Source: Desulfonema magnum
GTDB taxonomy: Bacteria; Desulfobacterota; Desulfobacteria; Desulfobacterales; 4be13
NCBI RefSeq assembly: GCF_017377395.1
Contig: NZ_CP061800.1
Location: 3,286,001-3,350,000, forward strand
Length of the DNA: 64,000 bases
Direction: 5' to 3'
The translations under genes and the position numbers were made by a program. Below are positions 17,680 through 26,879 of this stretch, piece after piece. Numbering within the stretch: the first letter of the stretch is position 1; each line of letters opens with the position of its first letter. The notes beneath the pieces are model-generated. The model searched no databases, was not told the DNA's origin, and worked only from the letters and a program-made list of their open reading frames with translations.

Positions 17680-17871
17680 ATGGACAAAAAAACATCGGAA
17701 TCTGCCCCGAGGCGGAATCGCACGATCTGCCTCCCTTTTGACTGAGAGACTTATGACGGAACAGTTTCGGACGATTTTCAGTTCAGGCTATATATTGATG
17801 AGATGTTCTCATGGCATCCGGAACTGTTTCCTCCCGAAACCGGACGTGGCTGGCGGATGAAGGATAAATAG
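17680..17871 (+). pseudogene. Transposase N-terminal remnant with internal stop
   Basis: ATG 17680 follows AAGGAGG. The frame reads 21 codons to TGA at 17743-17745 and then continues ETYDGTVSDDFQF and HPELFPPETGRGW to TAG at 17869. The pattern CLPFD.ETYD...F...IDE.F..HPELFP is the conserved beginning of a widespread group of IS transposases. Everything after the first ~60 codons is missing. It is non-functional, but still carries a good promoter and ribosome-binding site. Confidence 0.55.
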
Positions 17872-18011
17872 ATATCAAAGAAACAAAATGTTATGATCCG
17901 TCGCATAGAAATTTCCGGAATCGCCCATACAATACGTCCGTCCTTTGTCATGCCTTATATGACAGGGATAAAGAGAATAGGAAAACAAGATTTTTCTCAC
18001 AATCTGTTCGT
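17872..18011. other. Short intergenic stretch, no feature seen
   Basis: The sequence between the transposase remnant and the 3' end of the minus-strand ATPase gene contains no supported gene, repeat or terminator. Confidence 0.4.
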
Positions 18012-19751
18012 TCATGTCCCGTGATGCTTATACGCCTCGGCCGCTTTCAGTTCCCATCCGGAAAAGACCAGAGTAAGGCATTTCAATGCCGCGCCCCTGC
18101 TTCTTCTCACAACACGCTTATCAGCGGCGTATCCGGCCAGCTGCCTCCCGGCTTCTGCAAGCTGCTCTTTCATTTTTTCGTCTGAGAACTCGCCGCGGCT
18201 GATGTATTTCAGTTCAATCAGATAAGCGTATTTCAGATCCGGATATTTGCTCATAAATGGTTCGAGATACAGATCCGCAAACCCTTTTCCCATCTCCTCC
18301 TCGGAACGGGTGACATAGTAATCTGTCACATTCAGATACGCCAGCAGAAAGGTCTGAATGACTTTCTCGCCGCTCAGATAGTCTCTCACCGAGGTCTGTT
18401 TTTCCACCTCGTCAGCCAGAAACCGGAACACCGGTTCCCATTTTTCTTTGTATGCCATATCCCGGATCAGTTCCCCGATCCGCCAGAAATCAAGATTGAA
18501 AACATCCGTATCCTCATACCCCTCGCGCAGATATTCGTACATCAGTTTTTTCACTGTCTGATTTGGGATGCACAGCCTGCCAGTTCCGGTGTGGCTCAGA
18601 AGTCCGAAATAGAAAAGCAGGGAGATGAAATTCGAGGGCTTCAGCAGGCGTTCCACAGGAAAACCTTCGGCAATCCTCGCAGACTTCGTTCCCTGTGTTC
18701 TGATGATATCCGAAAGATAGCTGAAATTGCCGTTTAACTGGCGATCAAGGACTATGAGATGTCTCAGCTTGCCGTAATCGGTCCGCACATTCTGGTCAAT
18801 CATATTGTCCGGCGGGGTGCCGGACTCAAGGAAACGGATCATAAAATACAGAACCATATCCGTGTTGAACATCGTCGTTTCCGCCCTGTCCGAAAAACGG
18901 TAATTGTCATACCACTCTTTCATCAGCCCCATGATTCTGTCCGAATCGGACTCGGATATCTCGTAATAATCCAGCATCTCTGCAACATCCTGTTCCGTGA
19001 ATCCCAGCAGTTCGTTAAATTCCGGGAGCAGGCTGATATTGCGTCCGATATTGAACCCGCTGGTGACATCATCCATTGTCACAGGTGAGACCCCGGTGAT
19101 GAACATGCGGCCGATGCCCGAATCGGCCTGATCTCCCGCGCCTTTTAGGATATTGAAAAAAAAGCGAAAAAACCCCGCACCATGAGTAAGTTCATGATAT
19201 TTTTCCTTGCCGGCCGTTGTCAGAATCGTATTCGTAAAATTGTCATACTCGTCAATCAGGACATACACTTTCAGACCTTTTGAACTGGCATAATTCATCA
19301 GAAATTCAAGTTTCTGATGTGCTTTCCGGTGTTCTGCCATCATTTCAAAATAATCATTGTCCAGAAACTCGCTGTACTTCTTTCCGAAAAAGAAAAAACA
19401 GTTTTTCGCATGCCCCTGAAATGAGGCTTCGACTTCGTCAGGATCAGGACTGACCTGGGAAAAATTGAATTTGAGGATCAGATGCGAATTTTTTTCAGGC
19501 GTGGGATGGTCTGCGATATAGGTCCCGCTGAACAAAAGTTCAAATTCTTCTTTTCTGGCAATATCATAATAACATTCAAGCACGGTCAGCAGCGAGGATT
19601 TTCCGAACCGTCTGGGACGGATCAGAAAAAGAAATTTCCCTGTTTTCTCAAATTGCGGGATGTAGCGGGTTTTATCCACATAATAACAGTTCTCCTGTCT
19701 TATCGTCTTGTAGCTTGCTATTCCGTAAGGGATTGTTTTATAAGTGGTCAT
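18012..19751 (-). CDS. AAA-ATPase_like / PD-(D/E)XK nuclease-fold protein
   Basis: About 579 residues, starting MTTYKTIPYGIASYKTI; ATG at 19749-19751 is chosen because AAAGGA sits upstream in the minus-strand sequence. The order is the known one for this family. An N-terminal YGIASYKTIRQENCYYVDKT segment is followed by Walker A RPRRFGKSSLL, Walker B VYVLIDEYDNF, and a C-terminal PDDEXK_9-like nuclease-fold region (..LYLEPFMSKYPDLKYAYLIELKYI). These proteins are abundant, often in many copies, in sulfate reducers and Bacteroidetes. Their role is unclear, with mobile-element or defence links suggested. It stands alone here. Confidence 0.85.
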   Translation of the reverse strand: MTTYKTIPYGIASYKTIRQENCYYVDKTRYIPQFEKTGKFLFLIRPRRFGKSSLLTVLECYYDIARKEEFELLFSGTYIADHPTPEKNSHLILKFNFSQVSPDPDEVEASFQGHAKNCFFFFGKKYSEFLDNDYFEMMAEHRKAHQKLEFLMNYASSKGLKVYVLIDEYDNFTNTILTTAGKEKYHELTHGAGFFRFFFNILKGAGDQADSGIGRMFITGVSPVTMDDVTSGFNIGRNISLLPEFNELLGFTEQDVAEMLDYYEISESDSDRIMGLMKEWYDNYRFSDRAETTMFNTDMVLYFMIRFLESGTPPDNMIDQNVRTDYGKLRHLIVLDRQLNGNFSYLSDIIRTQGTKSARIAEGFPVERLLKPSNFISLLFYFGLLSHTGTGRLCIPNQTVKKLMYEYLREGYEDTDVFNLDFWRIGELIRDMAYKEKWEPVFRFLADEVEKQTSVRDYLSGEKVIQTFLLAYLNVTDYYVTRSEEEMGKGFADLYLEPFMSKYPDLKYAYLIELKYISRGEFSDEKMKEQLAEAGRQLAGYAADKRVVRRSRGAALKCLTLVFSGWELKAAEAYKHHGT

Positions 19752-19810
19752 GGTATCATGTCCTTTAATCAGATGAATCAGGTGAGAGATTTTTATTCTG
19801 AGATACCGGC

Positions 19811-19847
19811 ACTCTCCGGAGTGCAAAGCTTTTGCACTCCGGAGAGT
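19811..19847. repeat. Perfect 17-bp inverted repeat
   Basis: ACTCTCCGGAGTGCAAA and its exact complement are separated by 3 bases. It lies between two minus-strand genes and lacks a T-run on either side, so it is a palindromic repeat rather than a standard terminator. The GGAGTGCAAAA motif recurs in the 68-base palindromes after cas4. Confidence 0.75.
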
Positions 19848-19859
19848 CAGAATATTATT

Positions 19860-20771
19860 TTAAAGCAGTTTTTCATGCGTCAGAATTCTTATCAGCAGCA
19901 GCTGCGCCACTTTTCTCATAAATTCATAATTCAAAGTATCTGGCGTATCATGACTGCTATGGTAATTTTCATTTCTGAACTCTGCCGTGTCTGTCCACAT
20001 CAGGGCAGGTATTCCGGCTTCCCAGAAAGGAGAATGATCACTCCTCCGAAGAAGAGGAAAAAATCTTTCCAGACCGAAATAAACCTTCAGACCCATTACC
20101 GGAAAATCATCAAGATAGGTTGCCGCATGTTTCAAAAGCATTTCTGTGATTTTATTGGATGTCTTATTTCCGATAATTCCGAGAAAATCGCCTGTGTCCG
20201 GCAGTTTCACAGGGAGACCGTCCGGGAATTTCTGAGAACCGGGTTCATAAGAGCAATACCCTACCATTTCCAAAACATTTGCTTCGGAAATTTTTATTTC
20301 ATTATTTTTTACATATCGCTCAACAAAATCGCTGCTTCCGAGGAGACCGTCTTCTTCACGGTTGAAGATGACAAACATTGCTGATTTGGGCATTCCGCCT
20401 TCTGAAAATATCTTTGCACAGGTAAGCAGTACGGCTATGCCGCTGCCATTATCATCCGCACCAGGTGACCGAGGTACTGTGTCATAATGCGTTGCGGCAA
20501 TCAGATAAGGTTTTTCCGATTTTCCAGGGGGAATTGCAACAATATTGTCATACCTGCCTTGAAAGAATACCTCATATCCGTAAGACATGAATTGTTTTTT
20601 TATCCAAAGCGCAATTCTTTTGTTATTCTCTTTTTCAGCAATATAATGTCTCGGAACAGATACTTTTTCAATCAGATATGTGAGATAATCAACTGAAACC
20701 TGACTGATAATATCGTAAATATCTGTAAGCGGTTCCCCCTTGTCCGATTGTGATGATTTTTTTACTATCAT
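19860..20771 (-). CDS. M28-family zinc aminopeptidase-like protein
   Basis: 303 residues. It has the M28 metal-binding series: ATHYDTVPRSPGADDNGSG (His and bridging Asp), the catalytic pair in NREEDGLLGS, LEMVGYCS (third ligand, Glu as in many bacterial members), and RRSDHSPFWEAGIPALM (final His). There is no convincing signal peptide, so it is probably cytoplasmic or loosely exported. It likely removes N-terminal amino acids from peptides. It is transcribed in the same direction as the aminotransferase upstream (gap 30 bases), so the two may form an amino-acid degradation unit. The ribosome-binding site is weak. Confidence 0.85.
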   Translation of the reverse strand: MIVKKSSQSDKGEPLTDIYDIISQVSVDYLTYLIEKVSVPRHYIAEKENNKRIALWIKKQFMSYGYEVFFQGRYDNIVAIPPGKSEKPYLIAATHYDTVPRSPGADDNGSGIAVLLTCAKIFSEGGMPKSAMFVIFNREEDGLLGSSDFVERYVKNNEIKISEANVLEMVGYCSYEPGSQKFPDGLPVKLPDTGDFLGIIGNKTSNKITEMLLKHAATYLDDFPVMGLKVYFGLERFFPLLRRSDHSPFWEAGIPALMWTDTAEFRNENYHSSHDTPDTLNYEFMRKVAQLLLIRILTHEKLL

Positions 20772-20801
20772 TATGAATCCGGTTCTCAGTTCAAGAAGTG
20801 T

Positions 20802-22130
20802 TTAACCACTGACAGCATCTTTCAATGATTCTTCAAACACAGACAGACACACATCTATCTCTTCTTTTGTCACCGTGAGGGCCGGACAAAAGCGAATGGT
20901 GTTCTGGCCGCATCCGAGGAGAAGCAGTCCCTTTTTAAATGCTTTTTGGATGAGTTCATTCCGTAAATCAGTGGCCTGCGCTTTGGTTTCACGGTCTTTT
21001 ACCAGCTCAACCCCCACCATCAGCCCTTTGCCGCGGACATCACCAATGCTTTCTGCGGTTTTTTGCATCTCCCGCAGCTTTGACATTAAATATTCGCCCT
21101 GTTTCCTGGCATTTTCCATCAGCTCCGCCTCTAACAGTTCAATGGTTGCCAGTGCCGCACTGCATGAAACCGGATTGCCCCCAAACGTCGAGGCGTGGGA
21201 ACCGGCCTCCCATACCATGATATCAGACCTTGCCACCATGGCACCAAGGGGCATACCCGATGCAATGCCTTTTGCCAGAGACATGATATCCGGCGATACG
21301 CGAAAATGTTCCATGGCAAACATTTTCCCTGTGCGGCCCATGCCGGACTGCACTTCATCCGCCACATAGAGAATACCGTATTTCTTTGCCAGCTTATGCA
21401 GTTCAATATGGAACTCAGGCGGCGGCACAATATATCCGCCCTCTCCCTGAATCGGTTCCACAAAAATGGCTGCCACTTCCTCCGGGGGCATGGTGGTACG
21501 GAAAAGTGACTCCTCAACCCATCGCACACATTCTGTTCCGCACCCGGGATAACTCATATTGTAAGGACATCGGTAGCAATATGCGTAAGGGATATGGGTG
21601 ATTCCGGGAATCAGCGGATTATAATGCTTTTTCTGGATCACCTTGCTGGCGGTCAGAGAGAGCGCGCCCATTGTCCGGCCATGAAATGCCCCAAAAAAGG
21701 CAATATTCAGTTCCCGCTTTGTTTTCCAGCGGGCAAGCTTGAAAGCTGCCTCCACTGCCTCGGCCCCGGAGTTTCCAAAATAAACCTTGTTATTCCCGTC
21801 GCCCGGAACCAGACTGGCGAGTTTTTTTGCCAAAGCAATCTGCGGGGTATAATAAAAATCCGTCCCGGACATATGCAGCAGATTGTCAGCCTGCTTTTTG
21901 ATGGCGCTGACGACCCGGGGGTGACAATGCCCGGTTGCACAGACAGCAATCCCTGATGTGAAATCCAAAAAGGTATTGCCATCAGGATCATGAATCCACA
22001 GTCCCTGCGCCTTTTCTGCGACAAGCGGATAGCCCCGGGTATATGAGGGGGACACATGCGCATTGTCCGTATCAATCAGTGCTGAGGCCCTGGGCCCCGG
22101 AAGCGATGTCTTAATATCGGGAAATTTCAT
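20802..22130 (-). CDS. Class III PLP-dependent aminotransferase (4-aminobutyrate/acetylornithine type)
   Basis: 442 residues, full length for the family. Motifs seen are LDFTSGIAVCATGHCHPRV, GNSGAEAVEAAFKLAR, FHGRTMGAL, VEPIQGEGGYIVPP and VADEVQSGMGRTGK, with the PLP lysine in SLAKGIASGMPLGA and then STFGGNPV. A Cys-rich insert, YCYRCPYNMSYPGCGTEC, is typical of the acetylornithine aminotransferase family group that includes archaeal and deltaproteobacterial GabT-like enzymes. It transfers the omega-amino group of 4-aminobutyrate, ornithine or a similar amine to 2-oxoglutarate; the exact substrate cannot be fixed from sequence. AGGAG lies 7 bases before the start. Confidence 0.9.
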   Translation of the reverse strand: MKFPDIKTSLPGPRASALIDTDNAHVSPSYTRGYPLVAEKAQGLWIHDPDGNTFLDFTSGIAVCATGHCHPRVVSAIKKQADNLLHMSGTDFYYTPQIALAKKLASLVPGDGNNKVYFGNSGAEAVEAAFKLARWKTKRELNIAFFGAFHGRTMGALSLTASKVIQKKHYNPLIPGITHIPYAYCYRCPYNMSYPGCGTECVRWVEESLFRTTMPPEEVAAIFVEPIQGEGGYIVPPPEFHIELHKLAKKYGILYVADEVQSGMGRTGKMFAMEHFRVSPDIMSLAKGIASGMPLGAMVARSDIMVWEAGSHASTFGGNPVSCSAALATIELLEAELMENARKQGEYLMSKLREMQKTAESIGDVRGKGLMVGVELVKDRETKAQATDLRNELIQKAFKKGLLLLGCGQNTIRFCPALTVTKEEIDVCLSVFEESLKDAVSG

Positions 22131-22192
22131 TCTGATACTCCTTTCTGAAATGTGACAACGGATTGGGAAATTGAAGAATTAACTTTGCAGGG

Positions 22193-22314
22193 TGGGTGAG
22201 ACACAACAGAACCCCACCGTGCGGTACCATCCTCAGTTTTAATAACCCCTCAGTTTATTAATAAGTAAGGCAATCATGCAGAAGCATCTGATGGGTTATG
22301 TTGTGTCTGGTCCG
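22193..22314. mobile_element. Short terminal-inverted-repeat element
   Basis: The left end has GAGACACAACAGAACCCCAC. The right end, reverse-complemented, has CAGACACAACATAACCCATC. The span is about 122 bases with no coding capacity. It resembles the common MITE-type repeats of proteobacterial intergenic regions. Confidence 0.5.
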
Positions 22315-22341
22315 CTTTGTAGGAGTGGTTAGCGGAGCTGA

Positions 22342-22381
22342 CCCGCCGAATTTGTCAATCCGGCGGGAGCATTTTTTTTTT
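22342..22381 (+). terminator. Plus-strand intrinsic terminator without an upstream plus-strand gene
   Basis: Stem CCCGCCG / CGGCGGG with a 12-base loop, then AGCA and nine T. It is oriented for plus-strand transcripts, yet both neighbours are on the minus strand. It may end a transcript from the adjacent small repeat element or limit antisense transcription into the YkgJ-type gene. Confidence 0.6.
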
Positions 22382-22389
22382 ATATTGAA

Positions 22390-23184
22390 TCAGGAATCAG
22401 GAGATTCAGGACTGCTGTTATTTATTTTAAAATTCCCATTATTAAAAAGAATACTTTGCAGCCAGTTAATGCCGAATTTTAAAAGTTCAACTTCATCCTG
22501 TCTGATTTTTTCAACCGTCTCACTATCAATATCATATCTTTTTAAGAAGGTGCTGTTAAACACAAACTCCTTGAATTTATCAATATTGTAACTTGCCAGA
22601 AAAAACATTTTTTTGCTTTGTTCTGTAAGCTTGATATTTGGCGGAAACGATCTTTTTCTTACGATCAGGTCCGTCCATTCGGCATTCACTTGGTCGCGGA
22701 TATCAACGCCCTGGTCTTCGCGCCATTCACGAATGGTCCACTCTTTTTTTTCTTCAAAACCAAGACAGTGAGGCTCGTTCACAAAAAAATAGAAGCCATC
22801 ATCATCCGCTCCTTCTTTGTGCATCAGAGAGGCTGTTCCCACAGGATAATAACGGCATGCGGTGGGTCTGTCCGTGTAAAGAATACATCCGTCATCCCGG
22901 ACAAAAGGGCATGATTTCTGGTCATCATCCAGAAGCTTTAATGTAATCACCGGCAGATCCGTTTTCTCTAATAGCTGCGGTTCCGTATATAGGGCCAGAA
23001 ACTCCTCTGACGACAGTTGCAGCCGGTTTTTCAGCAGGACAATATCATATGGCGTTAAGATGATATTAATGCCTCTGCAACATTTGGTGAAACATTTTAC
23101 TCCGGGATGACATTCAAAGTTAAATTTACTGTCAAGACTAAGCCTTACCGGATCAATACCGGCCATTTTATCTGATTCGGTCAT
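22390..23184 (-). CDS. YkgJ-family cysteine-cluster protein
   Basis: 264 residues from MTESDKMAG; this start is preferred because AAAGGA precedes it with correct spacing, and an in-frame ATG five codons earlier is possible. The Cys pattern of the YkgJ/FliB-like family is complete: CHPGVKCFTKCCRGI, then CPFVRDDGCILYTDRPTACRYYPVG, which probably binds zinc or an iron-sulfur cluster. A C-terminal helical region of about 100 residues follows. The biochemical role of the family is not established. It is monocistronic, with divergent intergenic space upstream. Confidence 0.8.
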   Translation of the reverse strand: MTESDKMAGIDPVRLSLDSKFNFECHPGVKCFTKCCRGINIILTPYDIVLLKNRLQLSSEEFLALYTEPQLLEKTDLPVITLKLLDDDQKSCPFVRDDGCILYTDRPTACRYYPVGTASLMHKEGADDDGFYFFVNEPHCLGFEEKKEWTIREWREDQGVDIRDQVNAEWTDLIVRKRSFPPNIKLTEQSKKMFFLASYNIDKFKEFVFNSTFLKRYDIDSETVEKIRQDEVELLKFGINWLQSILFNNGNFKINNSSPESPDS

Positions 23185-23199
23185 TTTTTTCCTTTGCAT

Positions 23200-23807
23200 T
23201 TAAAAACAGTGCCAAAATTTCAGCAGATTGAATTTACTGAAATACAAAACTTTAAAACAAAAATAATGTTGTCTGCGACTGCCTCTGTCAATACACCTTT
23301 TGTCTCTGATATACAAGATTTTTTTGATGGCAGATATCCGGACCATATGGATTGTAAGACTTTCTTCGGCATTGACACATATAAATTAACGCTTTATATC
23401 TCTCTTTCCAATGAAGAAAAAAGAATGCAATTCTTGCTTGTAAAACATTTTTGAAAACAAAGGCATAAAAAAACAACGCTTGTCTTTAAATATGATTTTT
23501 GCTATATTTTATTATAAATTATAAGCCAAACAGTGGTGTCACACTCATTTTATGACAGTTATTCAGCAAAGCTGAAAATAAGATTTTTTATTGATGCGTT
23601 TCTTGAAAACTGAAAAATCGGAAAAGCTGACCGAGGTCTGTGATAAAAGAGGGGCAGACTTGTCCGAATCAGGTGAACTCAAGAAAATATTTGAGAAATG
23701 GAATGTCATCTTTGTACCTGAAGCTTGGACAGAGTGAGGTTGAAAGGGATCGTCGAATCCCCTGATCTTAAAAACAAATAAGAACGATAGTGACTTAAAA
23801 AAATATA
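23200..23807. other. 600-base A/T-rich intergenic region
   Basis: It holds no gene I can support. A 47-codon frame at 23594-23737 (MRFLKTEKSEKLTEVCDKRG...) has no ribosome-binding site and no recognisable motif. It could be a short pseudogene or chance. The region should contain the promoters of the divergent YkgJ-type and NERD genes. Confidence 0.4.
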
Positions 23808-24938
23808 ATGAGCGTTGAACTTTGTATCTGTAATGAATTTGATACCTCTTATGAACGTGAGGCATTACACCGCTTTGTGAATAATATGGGAGTGCGTTTT
23901 GGTGACACAGATACTCTCTGCCTGATTCTGGCTAATTATGTAATCGGTGGTCGGCAGGTTGATTTAACTGTTTTAAAAAAAGACGCTATTGTTGTTATTG
24001 AGTTGAAAGAGTGTAAAGATCCCTTCAAAGCCTATGAAAACAAAGACTGGATAACTGACAGGGGACACAAGATAGGCAGTAACGGGCTGAATCCGTTTAA
24101 CCAGATCAGACAATATCGTATCAGGTGGTTTGAATTACTAAAGGAGAACAGAGACAGATTTCGCTGTCTGAGAACGGCTCAGAATGACAGACCTTTTTGG
24201 TATGTAAAAGGCTTTGTCGCTGTCAGTCCGTCACTTCATAATGACACAGTTAATAAAATTTCAAAAGACAGTTGGTGGTTCAGGCTGTGCGGACTGAATG
24301 AACTTGACAGAATAATAGGATTTGAAACGAATAAGTGGATGAATTTCTCAGATGACGAACTGAGATTTATTGCCACTGAACTGTTATCATTAAAAAAGCC
24401 GAAAAATATCACTCCTTCGGCAGAGATTCATAAGTTAGAAGAACAACTCAGACAAAGCGCGGACGGACTGCTCAGAATTCTTCAAACCAAGGATGAAAAA
24501 ATCGTTGAACTCGAAGAAGCTGCTGAATTATTGAATAAGAAAATTCAGGAACAGGACGAACTGATTCTGCAACTCAGACAAAATAAAGAGCAGATGAACA
24601 GTGAAATTCAGGAAAAAGATAAGTTACTCATTCAGTTCAGGCAGGATAACGAAGGATCAGACAAAGAAGCTCATCAGATAAGTATTGAGATTCAGAACTA
24701 TAAAGATAAAATTCATAAATTAGAAGTAGCTGCCCGACAGCAAGAAGAAATAATCCAGAAGAAAGCAAATGCACAGTTTCATTTTGTAACAAAGCATATG
24801 TTGTTCAGCGACAACACTCTGAATAACAAACAAAAGACGAGCAGGTTAATGAAATTGTCTCAGAAATTGGGCATAGGCCGTAATCAGGCAATTCATATTA
24901 TAAAACAAACCATTCAGAAGGGTAAAACTAATACCTGA
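23808..24938 (+). CDS. NERD-domain protein with long coiled coil
   Basis: 376 residues. The first ~110 fit the NERD (nuclease-related) domain, a PD-(D/E)XK-fold module: ANYVIGGRQVDLTVLKKDAIVVIELKE supplies the D and E-x-K-like residues (D-L-T-V..I-E-L-K). Residues ~205-320 form a heptad-rich coiled coil (LEEQLRQS, VELEEAAELLNKKIQEQDELILQLR, DKLLIQFRQ). A short basic helical tail ends the protein. A DNA methyltransferase gene follows on the same strand after 69 bases, so this may be the nuclease of a restriction pair. NERD proteins also occur alone, and the coupling is inferred from adjacency. Confidence 0.7.
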   Translation: MSVELCICNEFDTSYEREALHRFVNNMGVRFGDTDTLCLILANYVIGGRQVDLTVLKKDAIVVIELKECKDPFKAYENKDWITDRGHKIGSNGLNPFNQIRQYRIRWFELLKENRDRFRCLRTAQNDRPFWYVKGFVAVSPSLHNDTVNKISKDSWWFRLCGLNELDRIIGFETNKWMNFSDDELRFIATELLSLKKPKNITPSAEIHKLEEQLRQSADGLLRILQTKDEKIVELEEAAELLNKKIQEQDELILQLRQNKEQMNSEIQEKDKLLIQFRQDNEGSDKEAHQISIEIQNYKDKIHKLEVAARQQEEIIQKKANAQFHFVTKHMLFSDNTLNNKQKTSRLMKLSQKLGIGRNQAIHIIKQTIQKGKTNT

Positions 24939-25007
24939 CCTTGTGCGGATCGTAACAAGCTGAATTCGAGAATCCAACATAAGCAACAACAATCAAATAA
25001 AAAAAAC

Positions 25008-26195
25008 ATGACCAAAAAAAGTATCGTAGCTGAAAAACGAAATTACCGAGTCAAACTTGTTGATGATGCCAAGAAAATCGCATCAGAATACTTAAAAAAT
25101 ATTGAATTGTCAAAAGTGGTTCGCTTTGGACTGCCGGAAATTGATGATCGTTATCACTGCTGGCGTGTGCCATTGGTCAGCCAGAATAAAACCAACATAG
25201 GGGAAATTGTAATTGATGCTTTTTCAAGCCTTGTTTCAGAGAAAAAAACCACACAAAAAAAGGTGCTGGAATCCAGACTGCTTGGAAGAAAAACGGGAAA
25301 AAGAAAAAAGCGGACAAACGATATTCCCAAAATTTCAAATTTAAGAAATACAATTGGCTTAGGTGACAGCGAAGCACTTCTGACAGAAACCCCTTTGGAA
25401 TCTGTTGATCTTATTTTCACATCCCCGCCCTATTATAATGCCCGCCCTGAATATTCTGATTTTATAACTTATGAAGAATATTTATTGAAAATGCGGAAAA
25501 TAATACATCAGTGCCATCGCGTGCTGAACGAGGGCCGGTTTTTTGTACTCAATATTTCTCCGGTTCTGGTGAGAAGGGCAAGTCGCAGCGAGTCTTCCAA
25601 AAGAATTGCCGTCCCTTTTGACTTTCATCGGCTTTTCATTGAAGAAGGATATGAATTTATTGATGATATTATCTGGGTAAAACCCGAAGGGGCAGGATGG
25701 GCAACCGGAAGAGGAAGACGGTTTTCCGCGGACAGAAATCCTTTGCAATACAAACCCGTTCCGGTCACAGAATATTTGTTAGTTTACAGAAAAAAAACAG
25801 ATAAGCTGATAGACTGGCATATCAGAAAACATCCTGATAAAGAAATTGTCAGACAGTCAAAGGTTCAGGACGGATACGAAGTGACAAATATCTGGAAAAT
25901 TCACCCGGCCCATAACAAAGCTCACCCGGCAGTATTTCCTGTTGAATTAGCTGAAAAAGTAATAACTTATTATTCGTTTATAAATGATGTCATTTTGGAT
26001 CCTTTTGCAGGGACAGGAACCGTGGGCAAAGCAGCTTCCAACCTTAAACGAAGATTTGTGCTTTTTGAAATCAACTCGGAATATATTCAGTATATTAAAA
26101 ATAATATAGATAAATGGCAAAATACGGATGTTTCTTCAATCAATTGGATCAATAGTGAATCTGTAAGTTATCAATTAAACTTCAACCTTGAATAG
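25008..26195 (+). CDS. Beta-class DNA methyltransferase, probably N4-cytosine
   Basis: 395 residues. The order of motifs is circularly permuted. Catalytic motif [17 protein letters not shown], lies near residue 137, while the AdoMet motif [16 protein letters not shown], lies near 330, followed by [10 protein letters not shown]. Motif IV before motif I marks the beta class, and Ser-Pro-Pro-Tyr favours N4-cytosine methylation over N6-adenine. The ~100-residue N-terminal segment, rich in Lys/Arg with [15 protein letters not shown], may help DNA binding. It sits directly after the NERD-domain gene, suggesting a type II-like restriction-modification unit. Confidence 0.85.
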   Translation: MTKKSIVAEKRNYRVKLVDDAKKIASEYLKNIELSKVVRFGLPEIDDRYHCWRVPLVSQNKTNIGEIVIDAFSSLVSEKKTTQKKVLESRLLGRKTGKRKKRTNDIPKISNLRNTIGLGDSEALLTETPLESVDLIFTSPPYYNARPEYSDFITYEEYLLKMRKIIHQCHRVLNEGRFFVLNISPVLVRRASRSESSKRIAVPFDFHRLFIEEGYEFIDDIIWVKPEGAGWATGRGRRFSADRNPLQYKPVPVTEYLLVYRKKTDKLIDWHIRKHPDKEIVRQSKVQDGYEVTNIWKIHPAHNKAHPAVFPVELAEKVITYYSFINDVILDPFAGTGTVGKAASNLKRRFVLFEINSEYIQYIKNNIDKWQNTDVSSINWINSESVSYQLNFNLE

Positions 26196-26370
26196 AGAAA
26201 CGAATCAGAGCTATGTTTTATCCCGCACACAGCCTGGAAACTTTTCGATCTGCTGATTATTCATAACAAACTGTTTTTTTACACTTAATAAGAAATACAG
26301 AATGCTAATCCGGTTCTGCTCGTGATAAGATAAATCCGGATGTCAATTTTTCCCATGCAGAGGATACTTT

Positions 26371-26458
26371 GGTGGTGTTCTAAAACTGGACTTGTCCCAA
26401 TATTTACATAATTGATTCAGAGAGTTATAAAGTTTAGCTCCATTTTTAGAACACTACC
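26371..26458. mobile_element. 88-bp MITE with 20-bp terminal inverted repeats
   Basis: The left end is GGTGGTGTTCTAAAACTGGA. The reverse-complemented right end is GGTAGTGTTCTAAAAATGGA, 18 of 20 identical. There is no coding potential. The termini resemble IS-type ends, so it is probably mobilised by a transposase elsewhere in the genome. Confidence 0.75.
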
Positions 26459-26468
26459 GATACTTTTT

Positions 26469-26619
26469 ACTCGATAATTAAGTTTTTTTGATCCGATTCG
26501 AACAAAAAGCTTGTCATTCCTGCGAAAGCAGGAATCTGTTTTTTTCTGATGTCCCGGTTCCGGGAGCAGTGGATTCCTGCTTTCGCAGGAATGACAACAA
26601 AAAAACTTGATCATCGAGT
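26469..26619. mobile_element. Terminal-inverted-repeat element B carrying two opposed REP palindromes
   Basis: Outer ends ACTCGATAATTAAGTTTTTT and, reverse-complemented, ACTCGATGATCAAGTTTTTT. Inside are GTCATTCCTGCGAAAGCAGG (26513) and its inverted copy (26572-26594). The same outer end and REP core recur at 17481 and 17560, and as the outer shell of the nested element at 29642-30117. Confidence 0.7.
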
Positions 26620-26785
26620 CTTAGCAATCCGACCCAAAAGGAGTTTTTACTTGAACGCCCTGAAGCTTTTTTGTATAAGTTATCAGGAATGCCATGGCTA
26701 TTCTGAAAAATAATAACAAAAATATGTGAGCAATGCGACTTTGCCCACCCTTTAATAACAACCTCTCATGAAAACAGACCGCCTC

Positions 26786-26817
26786 AGAAACTAAGTTTTT
26801 TAAAAAACTTAGTTTCT
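26786..26817. repeat. Perfect 32-bp palindrome
   Basis: AGAAACTAAGTTTTTT is followed directly by its exact reverse complement, with TTTT after it. It could act as a bidirectional terminator or be the core of a decayed element. Confidence 0.75.
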
Positions 26818-26879
26818 TTTCATGGAGGGTTTAGTCTTAACATGTACCTTAATAATTTCATCAACCAATGGCGTCAGTT

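Noticed and set aside
17743..17745. In-frame TGA in the transposase remnant as a possible selenocysteine codon.
   Set aside because: The frame is a truncated transposase start with no redox motif and no hairpin I could support as a SECIS. A nonsense mutation is simpler.
23194..23454. 86-codon plus-strand frame overlapping the start of the YkgJ-type gene.
   Set aside because: No ribosome-binding site, no recognisable motif and overlap with a supported gene on the other strand.
26195..26370. Possible tRNA or small RNA gene after the methyltransferase.
   Set aside because: No cloverleaf, T-loop motif or terminator could be seen.
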